Shown here: positions 9,445-18,244 of the stretch, in pieces
Position numbering within the stretch: position 1 is the first letter of the stretch
Layout of the letters: each line of letters opens with the position of its first letter
From: Methylomarinum vadi
GTDB taxonomy: Bacteria > Pseudomonadota > Gammaproteobacteria > Methylococcales > Methylomonadaceae
Assembly (NCBI RefSeq): GCF_000733935.1
Contig: NZ_JPON01000001.1
Location: forward strand, 620,001-684,000
Reading direction: 5' to 3'
DNA: 64,000 bases
Position numbers and translations under genes: made by a program
The notes under the pieces: generated by a model
What the model saw: the letters and a program-made list of their open reading frames with translations, nothing else
The model's database searches: none
Told to the model about the DNA's origin: nothing

Positions 9445-11055
9445 ATGATACATAAACATGTTGCCTATTATCTGGGTCACCTGAAACACGATATTCCCGC
9501 CGGGCTAGTGGTTTTTCTGGTTGCATTGCCGTTGTGCCTGGGGATAGCCCTCGCCTCCGGGGCACCATTATTTTCCGGCCTCATTGCCGGTTTAATCGGC
9601 GGCCTCGTCGTTTCCTGGGCCAGCGGTTCCCAATTGAGCGTTTCAGGGCCTGCGGCCGGATTGACCGTAATCGTCTTTACCGCGATCGAACAATTGGGAA
9701 GTTTTGCCGGTTTCCTGGTCAGCCTGGTGTTAGCCGGGATTATTCAGTTACTCCTTGGGTACCTACGCGCCGGCATCATCGGCGCCTTTTTCCCTTCCGC
9801 CGTGATAAAGGGTATGTTGGTGGCGATCGGCCTGATTCTGATCATCAAGCAATTGCCGCATGCGGTGGGCTATCACCAGGGGTATGAAGGCGACGAAAGT
9901 TACATGAACGAAACCGCCGCGATGAGTTTTCAAGAGCTAATCGACTCTTTAAACGCATTTACCTATGGCAGCGTCATCATCACCGTGGTCGGATTATTGA
10001 TTCTACTGTTATGGGAATCACGCTGGCTAAAACGATTTTCGCTGGTCAAACTGATACCAGGTCCATTGGCCGTAGTGGCTTGGGGCATCGCATATCACCT
10101 CTTGTCACAAAAATGGCTGCCGGATTTGACAGTTCATGATGCAGATCTGGTGAGCTTGCCTGCCACAGAAATAGCCGGCGATTTTCTCAACCTGTTTATC
10201 ATGCCGGATTTCAGTTTCCTGGCCAATCCTCAGATTTACTCGATTGCCATTACCCTGGCGATCATCGCCAGCCTGGAAACACTGCTAAGCCTCGAGGCGG
10301 TCGACAAGCTGGACCCGTTGAAACGCAGCGCTCCGACCAATCGGGAACTGAAAGCGCAAGGCTTGGGCAATCTGATCAGCGGTTTGATTGGCGGATTGCC
10401 CATCACCGCCGTGATCGTACGCAGTTCGGCCAACATCAACGCGGGCGGTCATACCAAAGTCTCCAGTTTCGTCCACGGCCTATTCCTGCTGTTGAGTATT
10501 TTGTTTTTTACCCAGGTCATGAATCTAATACCGCTGGCCTGCTTGGCGGCTATTTTGTTGCAAACCGGCTATAAATTGGCGAAACCGCAGCAATTTTTTG
10601 CCCTCTACCGCCAAGGTTGGAACCAATTCCTGCCGTTTATCGCAACGGTCGTGTTTATTCTGATCACCGACTTATTGCAAGGCATCGTCATCGGTATCGC
10701 CTTCGGCATGGTTTTCGTCATGATTTCGAATTATCGCGAATCGATCCTGCTGCACCGCGAAGATAACCACTACACGCTGATATTGAACAAAGATGTCTCT
10801 TTTCTGAATAAAGCGCTGCTCAGACGCCTGCTGAACAGCATTGACGAAAACAGCACCGTGGTCATCGACGGTACTCAAGCCAAATTCATCGATCATGATA
10901 TCCGAGAAACCTTGCAAAATTTCTTGAAAACGGCGCCCGACGACAATATTCAAGTCGAACTCGACAGTGTGTTGCAAGTCAAGCTGCAACCTCCGGCGTC
11001 TGGGTCGGTGCGGGAGCCTGCCTTTACCAAGCTGGTCGCGACGGCAACGGGATGA
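9445..11055 (+). CDS. SulP-family anion transporter, probable bicarbonate transporter
   Basis: A 536-aa inner-membrane protein with about ten to twelve hydrophobic segments, the SulP motif region GLVVFLVALPLCLGIALASGAP near the start and a cytoplasmic STAS-like domain at the C-terminus (about residues 440-510). SulP proteins move sulfate, bicarbonate or other anions. The close coupling to a beta carbonic anhydrase gene (13 bases, GAGGAG ribosome site) argues for bicarbonate. The substrate is an inference. No gene for a sodium-dependent partner is visible. Confidence 0.85.
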   Translation: MIHKHVAYYLGHLKHDIPAGLVVFLVALPLCLGIALASGAPLFSGLIAGLIGGLVVSWASGSQLSVSGPAAGLTVIVFTAIEQLGSFAGFLVSLVLAGIIQLLLGYLRAGIIGAFFPSAVIKGMLVAIGLILIIKQLPHAVGYHQGYEGDESYMNETAAMSFQELIDSLNAFTYGSVIITVVGLLILLLWESRWLKRFSLVKLIPGPLAVVAWGIAYHLLSQKWLPDLTVHDADLVSLPATEIAGDFLNLFIMPDFSFLANPQIYSIAITLAIIASLETLLSLEAVDKLDPLKRSAPTNRELKAQGLGNLISGLIGGLPITAVIVRSSANINAGGHTKVSSFVHGLFLLLSILFFTQVMNLIPLACLAAILLQTGYKLAKPQQFFALYRQGWNQFLPFIATVVFILITDLLQGIVIGIAFGMVFVMISNYRESILLHREDNHYTLILNKDVSFLNKALLRRLLNSIDENSTVVIDGTQAKFIDHDIRETLQNFLKTAPDDNIQVELDSVLQVKLQPPASGSVREPAFTKLVATATG

Positions 11056-11251
11056 CAAAAGTCATCAATGCCTCTCGAACCCAAAAGGAACCACACTGTT
11101 TTTATTTGAATTTGTTATTAGGATGGCTTTTACATCCAACCAGCTAAGTAAATTAGAATCTTTAACTGAATCGATGATTAGATAGTGAATGCTCTCAAGT
11201 AAACATTGATTGTACGATAATGATTGATTCCCCCGCACATTGCGGGTCCCT

Positions 11252-11279
11252 AGCGCCAACTGTTTTGGCGCTTTTTTTT
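11252..11279 (+). terminator. rho-independent terminator
   Basis: Stem AGCGCCAA / TTGGCGCT with a five-base loop, followed by a run of eight T. It lies about 200 bases after the SulP gene and just before the DUF2490 gene, so it excludes starts for the latter upstream of about 11290. Confidence 0.8.
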
Positions 11280-11297
11280 GCCAATTGCCAAGCGAAA

Positions 11298-12023
11298 ATG
11301 ATGACATATTATCCATATAATGTGATGAATCTAAGCAGAATTTTCTTATTGATAAGTGTTATTTGCGGGCCCAGTATTGGATTAGCCGAAAAAATCAAGG
11401 ATGACATTCAATCCTGGGGCAATGTAACGGCTATTACGTCGTTAGACCGATTTGATCCAGCTTTAGCAAACGTGAAACTCTGGTTAGAGGGCCAAGGGCG
11501 TTTCGGTGACGATATTTCACGGTTTTCGCAAGCGATTCTGCGTACCTCATTGGGTTATTCGCTATATGATAATTTGAGCATCTGGTTAGGTTATGCCTGG
11601 ATCCCCAATGAACCGACCGATTCGGATTCGTTTGATGAGCATCGTTTATGGCAACAACTGTTATGGACCGAATCTTTTTCCGGTGGGAAATTTATGTCTC
11701 GTTCTCGATTGGAGCAACGTTTCGACGAGCGTGGCGACGATACCGGCTGGCGGTTCCGCCAATTTTTAAAATATTATCGCCCCTTCAAAACAACGCCCAA
11801 ATTAAGCTGGGTTGTCTGGAATGAGATATTTGTCGACCTAAATCAACCAGACTGGAAAAGCGATAATGGCTTCGACCAAAACCGCGCCTTTATCGGCTTG
11901 GGGTTTCAAATGGACGAACAGGTCAGAACCGAATTCGGCTACATCAACCAATACATTCGCAGGCCGTTTGTTGACGATGCCATGAATCATATCATTTCGT
12001 TTAATCTTTTTTTGAGCTATTAA
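11298..12023 (+). CDS. DUF2490 outer-membrane-like protein
   Basis: A secreted protein of about 240 aa. A signal peptide is visible (MNLSRIFLLISVICGPSIGLA, preferring the Met at 11325). The mature part has alternating aromatic and polar residues with patterns such as RLEQRFDERGDDTGWRFRQFLKYYRPF, typical of DUF2490 beta-barrel-like proteins. A terminator at 11252-11279 rules out the longer frame from 11220. The function of the family is unknown. It ends in a Phe-Leu-Ser-Tyr terminus compatible with an outer-membrane barrel. Confidence 0.7.
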   Translation: MMTYYPYNVMNLSRIFLLISVICGPSIGLAEKIKDDIQSWGNVTAITSLDRFDPALANVKLWLEGQGRFGDDISRFSQAILRTSLGYSLYDNLSIWLGYAWIPNEPTDSDSFDEHRLWQQLLWTESFSGGKFMSRSRLEQRFDERGDDTGWRFRQFLKYYRPFKTTPKLSWVVWNEIFVDLNQPDWKSDNGFDQNRAFIGLGFQMDEQVRTEFGYINQYIRRPFVDDAMNHIISFNLFLSY

Positions 12024-12356
12024 AATTGAACCAGCAATTCCTAATATCAATAACAAAGAGCGCGCTTGAAGCATCGCGGAAAGCGGAACCTCGGAACAAC
12101 CCCATTCCCCTGATTCCGCTACGCTGCATCCTGACTACGAACTACCGCAGCGGAAAACCTGCAAGAGTCTCCCCGGCATAGTCGGGGGGTTACCCAATGA
12201 TTAATTACTTATTCTTCCCTCGGCATCTTGTCGTGAAAGGTACATGAAAGGTTGGAGTGCTATATTGTGTATCGATTCGATACTATTGGTACGGCATGAC
12301 TTAACTTCCTATCCTTAACATGAAAACAACAGCGAACAGTAACTGAGTGGTGAGTG
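12024..12356. other. intergenic region with palindrome and repeat
   Basis: It contains a copy of an interspersed repeat (about 12109-12138, compare 24383-24414), a short CCCCG/CGGGG dyad at about 12171-12187 without a T-tract, and the palindrome at 12269-12283. No coding frame is convincing. Confidence 0.5.
12269..12283. promoter_or_regulatory. perfect palindrome upstream of mlaA
   Basis: GTATCGATTCGATAC is a perfect odd palindrome about 75 bases before the mlaA start. It resembles the site at 8111-8120 before the carbonic anhydrase cluster. It is probably a protein-binding site, but the regulator is unknown. Confidence 0.35.
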
Positions 12357-13310
12357 ATGATGTCTACCCGATCATGTTCAAACAAAAAGCGTCCATCTTT
12401 AGCACATGTATTTTTGGCTGTCATTCCATTGATGGTAATTGGATGTGCGCATACTGAAAAACACGCAGAAAATTCGGCGGCAATTGTTTCTGCCAAACCA
12501 AGCGAAATCGACCCTTATGAGGACATTAATCGTAGCATCTACAGATTCAATAACGGATTGGATCAATATGTATTAAAACCGGTCGCGGACGGGTACAAAT
12601 TCATCGCCCCTGATTTTGTTGAAATCGGCGTTAGTAATTTTTTTAATAACCTGAAAGGCATCAATGTTGTATTAAATGACATTCTGCAAGGAAAATTCCG
12701 GCAAGGTGCTGCAGATACCAGCCGTTTCCTAACCAACACAACGCTCGGAATCGGCGGCTTGATTGATGTCGCGAGTGAATTCGGACTCCAACAAAACGTC
12801 GAAGACTTCGGACAAACTTTAGCCGTTTGGGGTGTCGATGAAGGTCCCTATCTCGTGTTGCCCATTTTGGGACCGACGACGATTCGCGACGGGGGCGGAA
12901 GTATCTTAGACAGAGCGGCTAATCCGGGCACGTATGTTCCCTTCACGAGCATTCTAGAAGGTATCAATGATCGCGCTAATGCCGAGAAATCGCTGAGCTT
13001 TATCGAGGAAGCAGCATTGGATCAGTATGTGTTTATCCGAGAAGCTTATCTGCAACATCGCCGTTATTTGATAAATGACGGACAAAGCGACAACAATAGA
13101 CTCGACCTTGATATCGAGACCGCTTTAACGCTGGAGGCTACGCCTGACTTCGAGGCGGAAGAAACACAAGACATCGATGATGAAAGACAGTTATCCATTG
13201 CTGTTTCCGATAGCCTCACGGCCCAGAGCTCGACATTTGACGATATGCTTCTTTCTTTTGATCAAGCCTGGATCAAAGTCGATCAATTGAGCAATCAAAC
13301 CATACCTTAA
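12357..13310 (+). CDS. mlaA: MlaA/VacJ phospholipid-recycling lipoprotein
   Basis: Outer-membrane lipoprotein that removes misplaced phospholipids from the outer leaflet and passes them to the Mla pathway. It carries a signal peptide with the lipobox VIGC (Cys about 30), then the family signatures DPYEDINRSIYRFN, LTNTTLGIGGLIDVAS, EDFGQTLAVWGVDEGPYLVLPILGP and RDGGG. At about 317 aa it is longer than typical (250-280) because of an acidic C-terminal tail. It stands alone here, without mlaBCDEF. The consecutive GTG-ATG-ATG codons at 12354-12362 leave the exact start open by one or two codons. Confidence 0.9.
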   Translation: MMSTRSCSNKKRPSLAHVFLAVIPLMVIGCAHTEKHAENSAAIVSAKPSEIDPYEDINRSIYRFNNGLDQYVLKPVADGYKFIAPDFVEIGVSNFFNNLKGINVVLNDILQGKFRQGAADTSRFLTNTTLGIGGLIDVASEFGLQQNVEDFGQTLAVWGVDEGPYLVLPILGPTTIRDGGGSILDRAANPGTYVPFTSILEGINDRANAEKSLSFIEEAALDQYVFIREAYLQHRRYLINDGQSDNNRLDLDIETALTLEATPDFEAEETQDIDDERQLSIAVSDSLTAQSSTFDDMLLSFDQAWIKVDQLSNQTIP

Positions 13311-13602
13311 CGAGTATTAGGCTCTACTAGAGTTGCACTTTCCCAAAACAACGCCTAAGTGACAGAGAGTGTCGAGCCGGCTCCACCTGTCGTGATTGAT
13401 CTCGGCATGGCGGCGGCCGGCAACAGGGTGCAGGCCAAAGTTTACAGTTGCAAGCTAACAGGTATGGTCGGAAATTTAGAATGCCTGATGCTCGATAAGC
13501 AAACTCTGCTTGTTTTGCGCCAATGTCTGTCGAAAACAACGGTTAACGAAATTGCATTTTCCTGACCCTCGTCCTCTCCAGCAATGTTGCGATTTATATA
13601 AT
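13311..13602. other. intergenic region upstream of the nif promoter
   Basis: Small overlapping frames exist on both strands (for example 13359-13565 on plus), but none has a convincing start, ribosome site or recognisable product. I treat the stretch as non-coding. Confidence 0.4.
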
Positions 13603-13618
13603 TGTCGGCTTTCCTACA
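13603..13618 (+). promoter_or_regulatory. NifA upstream activator site
   Basis: TGT, ten bases, ACA: the NifA consensus. It lies 82 bases before the -24/-12 promoter at 13700-13717, a usual distance for NifA acting through DNA looping. It implies NifA control of the nifV operon. Confidence 0.75.
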
Positions 13619-13699
13619 ATTCGTGTAACCCTTCTCCCCTATTGTGCCGTCATGGGCCGAACAAATTCCTTAAGCCCTTGATTTCTTGAACCTAACAAG

Positions 13700-13717
13700 T
13701 TGGCAAGTCTTTTGCTT
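13700..13717 (+). promoter_or_regulatory. sigma-54 (-24/-12) promoter of the nifV operon
   Basis: TTGGCAAGTCTTTTGCTT has GG at 13702-13703 and GC at 13714-13715 with exactly ten bases between. Transcription should start near 13727, about 50 bases before nifV. Together with the NifA site upstream this makes a complete nif promoter. Confidence 0.8.
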
Positions 13718-13775
13718 CGGATAAAGCAAGATGTCGATGACATCGCAAAGATCCTGGTTTCCTTAGAGTTCACAG

Positions 13776-14900
13776 ATGAAAGCCGACACACGCAACATCA
13801 CCATCGACGACACCACATTACGCGACGGCGAACAGTCCGCTGGCGTGGTGTTTTCGCTGGAGGAGAAGTTGGCCATAGCCTCCAGTCTCGCGGCAATGGG
13901 GGTTCCGGAGCTGGAGATCGGCATTCCGGCGATGGGGGCGGAAGAATGCGAGGAAATCAACGCCATCGCCGCCTTAAGTCTGCCCTGCCGGCTACTGGTC
14001 TGGTCCAGGATGACGGAGCAAGATCTGGCCTCATGTCAGAACCTGAACGTTGACATGGTCGATCTGTCGATCTCGGCCTCCGACCAACACATCAAACACA
14101 AGTTGCGTAAAAGCCGTCGCTGGGTCTTGCAAAGCATCGACCGTTTCGTCGCCAAGGCATTGGATTATGACCTGGAAGTTTGCGTCGGCCTGGAAGACGC
14201 CTCGCGCGCCGATCCCGACTTTCTCGCCCGCATGGCGGAAACGGCCGAACGGGCCGGCGCCAAACGTGTTCGATTCGCCGACACGGTTGGCGTAATGGAA
14301 CCTTTCGGCGTATTGGAGGCAATCCGAAGACTAAAATCGGTCACGGGCCTTGAGATCGAAATACACGCCCACGACGACCTCGGTCTGGCTACGGCCAATA
14401 CCCTGGCGGCGGCATTGGGCGGGGCGACCCATGTCAACACCACCGTCAACGGTCTGGGGGAACGCGCCGGCAATGCTCCGCTGGAGGAAATCGTCGTCGG
14501 CCTGAGGCAACTATACGGTATCGAAACTGGTATCGATCTGCACGATTTCAGCAAGCTGTCGGATCAGGTCGCCCAAGCTTCCGGCGACACCATCGGCAGC
14601 CGCAAGAGCCTGATCGGACGCGATGTGTTCAGTCACGAAGCCGGCATCCATGTCGACGGCTTGCTGAAAAACCCACTCAACTATCAAGGCATCGACCCGG
14701 CCGTCGTCGGCCGCACGCATCAATTAATTTTAGGCAAACATTCGGGCAGCAAGGGAATCATCCATGCCTACCGGCAAATGGGCGTCGAACTGAACCGTCT
14801 ACCGGCACAGACGTTATTGCCGTTAGTGCGCAACTTCGTCAAGCAACATAAAAGGGCGCCGCTGGACCAGGAACTGAATCAGTTTTTACTCTCACTTTAG
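13776..14900 (+). CDS. nifV: homocitrate synthase NifV
   Basis: Condenses acetyl-CoA with 2-oxoglutarate to homocitrate, the organic ligand of FeMo-cofactor. The 374-aa product starts with [14 protein letters not shown], the metal- and substrate-binding signature of the DRE-TIM family, and has the [12 protein letters not shown] and [16 protein letters not shown] motifs of the isopropylmalate/homocitrate synthases. It is the first gene after a NifA/sigma-54 promoter. The nif context makes NifV more likely than LeuA or a lysine-pathway homocitrate synthase, and the length fits NifV (LeuA is longer). Confidence 0.95.
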   Translation: MKADTRNITIDDTTLRDGEQSAGVVFSLEEKLAIASSLAAMGVPELEIGIPAMGAEECEEINAIAALSLPCRLLVWSRMTEQDLASCQNLNVDMVDLSISASDQHIKHKLRKSRRWVLQSIDRFVAKALDYDLEVCVGLEDASRADPDFLARMAETAERAGAKRVRFADTVGVMEPFGVLEAIRRLKSVTGLEIEIHAHDDLGLATANTLAAALGGATHVNTTVNGLGERAGNAPLEEIVVGLRQLYGIETGIDLHDFSKLSDQVAQASGDTIGSRKSLIGRDVFSHEAGIHVDGLLKNPLNYQGIDPAVVGRTHQLILGKHSGSKGIIHAYRQMGVELNRLPAQTLLPLVRNFVKQHKRAPLDQELNQFLLSL

Positions 14901-14911
14901 AGGTGATCATC

Positions 14912-15067
14912 ATGAAAAATTCCCAGCAAAAACTTCAACCGGCCACAGTCGAAACCAAAAAACATTCCTACAAAGATGTGCCTTACGAAGACGACCGCTA
15001 TCCAGGATCGTTCTTCAAAGTGCCGGGGGTACCGCGTCCCGGCAAAACCGCATGGCGTTCATCCTGA
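14912..15067 (+). CDS. small nif-operon protein of unknown function (51 aa)
   Basis: An ATG-initiated frame preceded by AGAGGTGAT only 11 bases after the nifV stop. The product is hydrophilic, rich in Lys, Pro and Tyr, with a central KDVPYEDDRYPGSFFKVPG patch. It has no signal or membrane segment. Its position between nifV and cysE and its good ribosome site support it as a real gene. I do not recognise the family. Confidence 0.6.
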   Translation: MKNSQQKLQPATVETKKHSYKDVPYEDDRYPGSFFKVPGVPRPGKTAWRSS

Positions 15068-15140
15068 CGCACTCCTACTAAGAAACGTCGAAGCGTAATA
15101 TCGCGCCATTTCAAACGCATTCATCGTGGAGAGCAATACC

Positions 15141-15902
15141 ATGCAACAGCATTCGAACAGCCTGACACTTTGGCAACAGTGGACAGAGGACATCCGCTGC
15201 GTGTTCGCCCGTGACCCGGCGGCCCGTAACACACTGGAAATTCTGTTGACTTATCCGGGCGTCCATGCCTTGCTGGTACATCGTGTCTGTCACCGCTTGT
15301 GGCTGGCCGGCTGGCATATCGCGGCGAGAATCCTGTCATTCCTCAGCCGCACAATCAGCAATGTCGACATTCATCCCGGCGCGACGATAGGCCGTCGCCT
15401 TTTTATCGACCACGGCGCGGGAGTCGTGATCGGCGAAACGACGATCATCGGCGACGATGTTACGCTCTATCACGGCGTGACCTTGGGCGGAACCACCTGG
15501 AACAAGGAAAAACGCCACCCTACCCTCGGCAATAAAGTGCTGATCGGCGCAGGCGCCAAGATTCTCGGCAATATCACCCTCGGCGACAGCGTCAGGGTCG
15601 GCGCTAATTCGGTCGTAGTCAAGGATGTCGCCCCTTGTTGTACCGTGGTCGGCATACCCGGCCGTGTTATTCAGAGTAAAGGAGTAAAAATCCAGTTGCA
15701 AGACGGCATCGACCTGGATCACCATTTGGTGCCGGACCCGGTGGGCAAGGCCATACAATGTCTGATAGAGCGCATCGAGCAATTGGAAGCGACGCAAAAA
15801 ACGTTCGCCCTGAATTCCGAAGAATCCTGCCACGATTGCGAGGCGGACGATGTCTGCCAACCACACCCGAAACAAATTCAATTGAAAAAGGCGGTCGGTT
15901 AA
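15141..15902 (+). CDS. cysE: serine O-acetyltransferase (NifP/CysE type)
   Basis: Makes O-acetylserine for cysteine synthesis, which in nif clusters is thought to boost sulfur supply for iron-sulfur clusters. The protein has the short N-terminal helical domain (compared with enteric CysE) and the left-handed beta-helix hexapeptide repeats, including [25 protein letters not shown] and the catalytic-site string [13 protein letters not shown]. The C-terminus ends in a Cys/His-rich tail ([14 protein letters not shown]), an uncommon addition. An in-frame GTG at 15126 exists, but GGAGAG is well placed for the ATG at 15141. Confidence 0.92.
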   Translation: MQQHSNSLTLWQQWTEDIRCVFARDPAARNTLEILLTYPGVHALLVHRVCHRLWLAGWHIAARILSFLSRTISNVDIHPGATIGRRLFIDHGAGVVIGETTIIGDDVTLYHGVTLGGTTWNKEKRHPTLGNKVLIGAGAKILGNITLGDSVRVGANSVVVKDVAPCCTVVGIPGRVIQSKGVKIQLQDGIDLDHHLVPDPVGKAIQCLIERIEQLEATQKTFALNSEESCHDCEADDVCQPHPKQIQLKKAVG

Positions 15903-15906
15903 AACC

Positions 15907-16425
15907 ATGGATTTACTTGATTTCGAAGCCAAAGACTTGTACTTCCAGCAACAAGACAGCGAGGAAGTTCAACACCTGATCCTGCAGGCCAGTAGCGACT
16001 ATCTGCACGGCGGTTCCGAACTTCCGTTACTGAAGGCATTTCTCCGCGCCCCCGAGTCTTTGAATGTGTTGGTTGCGCTGAACCGTTTTTATTATTACCA
16101 GCACCGTTTGGCCGAAGCCTTACTGATTTCGGAAAAGGCATTGGAAATCATCCGCTGCCGGCTGCAATTTCCCCAAGATTGGCGGTTATTGCAACTCGAG
16201 CATATCCATGCCGCTCCCAGAGAGCAACTGACCTGGGTCAGATTGTATCTGTTTACCCTGAAATCGATCGGTTTTTTAAAAATGCGGCAGCATCAACTGC
16301 AACCGAGCAAACATATTTTCGAAAAACTGGTTGCCCTGGACAGCGAGGACAGAATTGGTGCCGAGGCCTTGCTGGAATTGGTCAACCGTAAAATTGAGGA
16401 AACGACACAAGAGCAATTGACGTAA
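15907..16425 (+). CDS. TPR-like nif-associated protein, paralogue 1
   Basis: A 172-aa soluble helical protein with tetratricopeptide-like features (LNVLVALNRFYYYQHRLAEALLISEKALEI). It is clearly related to the protein encoded at 44949-45452 in the nifE operon: both share the order YxFYYQxRLAEA, a tryptophan segment, LYLxTLKxxxFxKxRQ and ALDxEDRxGAxxLxxL. It starts four bases after cysE. Such proteins probably act as scaffolds, possibly in nitrogenase assembly, but no activity is known to me. The paralogy is visible in the sequence; the role is inferred. Confidence 0.7.
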   Translation: MDLLDFEAKDLYFQQQDSEEVQHLILQASSDYLHGGSELPLLKAFLRAPESLNVLVALNRFYYYQHRLAEALLISEKALEIIRCRLQFPQDWRLLQLEHIHAAPREQLTWVRLYLFTLKSIGFLKMRQHQLQPSKHIFEKLVALDSEDRIGAEALLELVNRKIEETTQEQLT

Positions 16426-16527
16426 TTCAAAACAAGCGTCAGTGTGCCATGGATGTCGCTGTTATGGTCGACATCCGCTTAGGGACAAATAGTAATTAAC
16501 CCATAAACTGAAATTGGAGGCCATGTC

Positions 16528-16635
16528 ATGAAACCGATCCAAGAAACCCTAAGATTATTTGTCCCAGCCATTTTATTCTTGATTTTTACCATTTACCTGA
16601 TGGCCAGCGACGCCAATATTGTTGGCCCTTATTAA
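16528..16635 (+). CDS. small single-pass membrane protein (35 aa)
   Basis: An ATG with a strong TTGGAGG ribosome site eight bases upstream. The product is a short N-terminal amphipathic stretch (MKPIQETLRLF) followed by one hydrophobic helix (about residues 11-26) and a short tail ending in VGPY. It lies between the TPR-like gene and nifW, 11 bases before the latter. Length and architecture resemble small membrane subunits such as those of oxidases, but no specific family is recognised. Confidence 0.6.
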   Translation: MKPIQETLRLFVPAILFLIFTIYLMASDANIVGPY

Positions 16636-17146
16636 AGGCGGATAGCATGATGACTTTCGAAGAAGACCTGGAAGAATTAGAATCGGCGGAGGATTTTCTG
16701 CAGTATTTTGAACTGGATTACGATCAACGCGTCGTCCATGTCAACCGGCTGCATATCTTGCAACGTTTCCACGATTACATTGCGCAAGCCGGGGAAGAGA
16801 TTCCCGATGATCCCGATATAAAAAAAGCGGTGTATAACGAATAAGGTTAGATTGTAATCGCGGAGCGAGCCACAATCTGAACCGTTTGTTGGACAAGCCC
16901 GGTATTCGGAGGGAGCGTTATATAAGAAAATAGCTTTTCGAAGGATTGGGGGATGTGTTGGCCCATTTCAAGCGTTGACGTCGATAAACGGGCTGAAATG
17001 GGCGTGATGCTGATCATCACACCCGGAATTTCGGATTTTAGCGGCATTTTGCCCTGAATTCAGACCGAACGAAAGCCTCGGTGCTAAAATGCCCGATGAT
17101 CGGTTTGGGTCAGTGAGAAATGCCGCTTACATAACCGGTTTTGCCT

Positions 17147-18244
17147 CTACGCTTTGGTCGAATTCAATGCCATGACAGCCGAAGAACCGAGAATGCGCGT
17201 TTTGATAATCTGCAGGGTTCCACCACAACATGGGCATTGGAGTTTCGGGCGGGGCCTGAGCCAAGCGATAGCACGATTGGGATTGACGCCGAGCAAGACT
17301 TGCAGCAGACGAATCAGCCGTTTGCTGTTGGGGTGCAAAAAGCCGAAGTTGCGAGTCCGCCTAAAGCCTTTGGGCAGAACATGGCGGAGCATCAGCCACA
17401 GAAACTTCACGCCGGGTAGTGTTCGAGTCTGCCACTTTTTGGTTTTGCTGTCCTGGTAACGGAAGGTTACTTGGCCATCTCGGCAGGCAATAATGTCCTT
17501 TTCCTGGATAACGCCCTTATAGAGATAACGTCCCAGATAAACCAAGGCTTTATCGCCGCGTCCGACCGACTTGACGTCAACGACCCATTGTTGCGGATAG
17601 TAGTCAGGCAATGTCAAACCGGCCTGCGAGATCGCTTCAAGCAATTTGGCCCGAAACACTTTGGCCACTGCCTTGTGATTGAACAAATAGCCTTTCCGGC
17701 CCTTTTTACCCTGTTTGGTGCGCCACAGTCGTTTATCAGGATCGATGGCGGCCGCCGGCATCACCAAGTGTACATGCGGATGGTAATCCAATCGGCGGGA
17801 ATGGGTATGCAACACAGCAATAGCACCGGCATTGCCCTGAAGCTGTTGATCGTTGCGGGTGAAGGTGTTGACGGTATCCCAACTACAGCGGATCAGCAGA
17901 TCATACAACGTACGTTGCTGTTGCCAGGCCAACGGCCTGAGTTCTTTGGGCAAAGTAAACGTCAGCAAAAAATATTCGGCCGGCACCTGCTTCTGCAACT
18001 GCCTTTCCAGCCATTGTTGCGATTCGTGCGACTGGCAATGCGGGCAGCTGCGATGGCCGCAGGAATGCGGCACCAAGCGTTGCCGATCGCAATCATCGCA
18101 TTGCGCCAACATCACAGGGCCTTGCGACGTGCGGCAGTGTTTCATCGCGGCCAGCGCCTGACGCTGACTGGGTGACAAGCGACCCTGGTAAGCGACCAGA
18201 AACTCGGCTTCGAAGGTTTGGATGATGGCGGAAAGCAAGATCAT
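17147..18244 (-). CDS. IS91-family transposase, copy 1
   Basis: A rolling-circle (HUH) transposase of 365 aa. The N-terminus has a zinc-binding cluster ([23 protein letters not shown]), the HUH motif is in [11 protein letters not shown], and paired tyrosines stand in [10 protein letters not shown]. The C-terminus ends with a second cysteine pair (CPCCGG). The start codon overlaps the stop of the frameshifted integrase gene as ATGA, so the two are translationally coupled. Confidence 0.9.
   Translation of the reverse strand: MILLSAIIQTFEAEFLVAYQGRLSPSQRQALAAMKHCRTSQGPVMLAQCDDCDRQRLVPHSCGHRSCPHCQSHESQQWLERQLQKQVPAEYFLLTFTLPKELRPLAWQQQRTLYDLLIRCSWDTVNTFTRNDQQLQGNAGAIAVLHTHSRRLDYHPHVHLVMPAAAIDPDKRLWRTKQGKKGRKGYLFNHKAVAKVFRAKLLEAISQAGLTLPDYYPQQWVVDVKSVGRGDKALVYLGRYLYKGVIQEKDIIACRDGQVTFRYQDSKTKKWQTRTLPGVKFLWLMLRHVLPKGFRRTRNFGFLHPNSKRLIRLLQVLLGVNPNRAIAWLRPRPKLQCPCCGGTLQIIKTRILGSSAVMALNSTKA

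Noticed and set aside
13359-13565. 68-codon frame upstream of nifV
   Set aside because: No good ribosome site, an overlapping frame on the other strand, and no recognisable product.
15336-15932. Minus-strand frame of 198 codons opposite cysE
   Set aside because: Antisense of a well-supported gene; no ribosome site or known domain.
17471-18175. Plus-strand frames opposite the IS91 transposase (also at 29227-29931)
   Set aside because: They repeat with the element and lie antisense to a clear HUH transposase.
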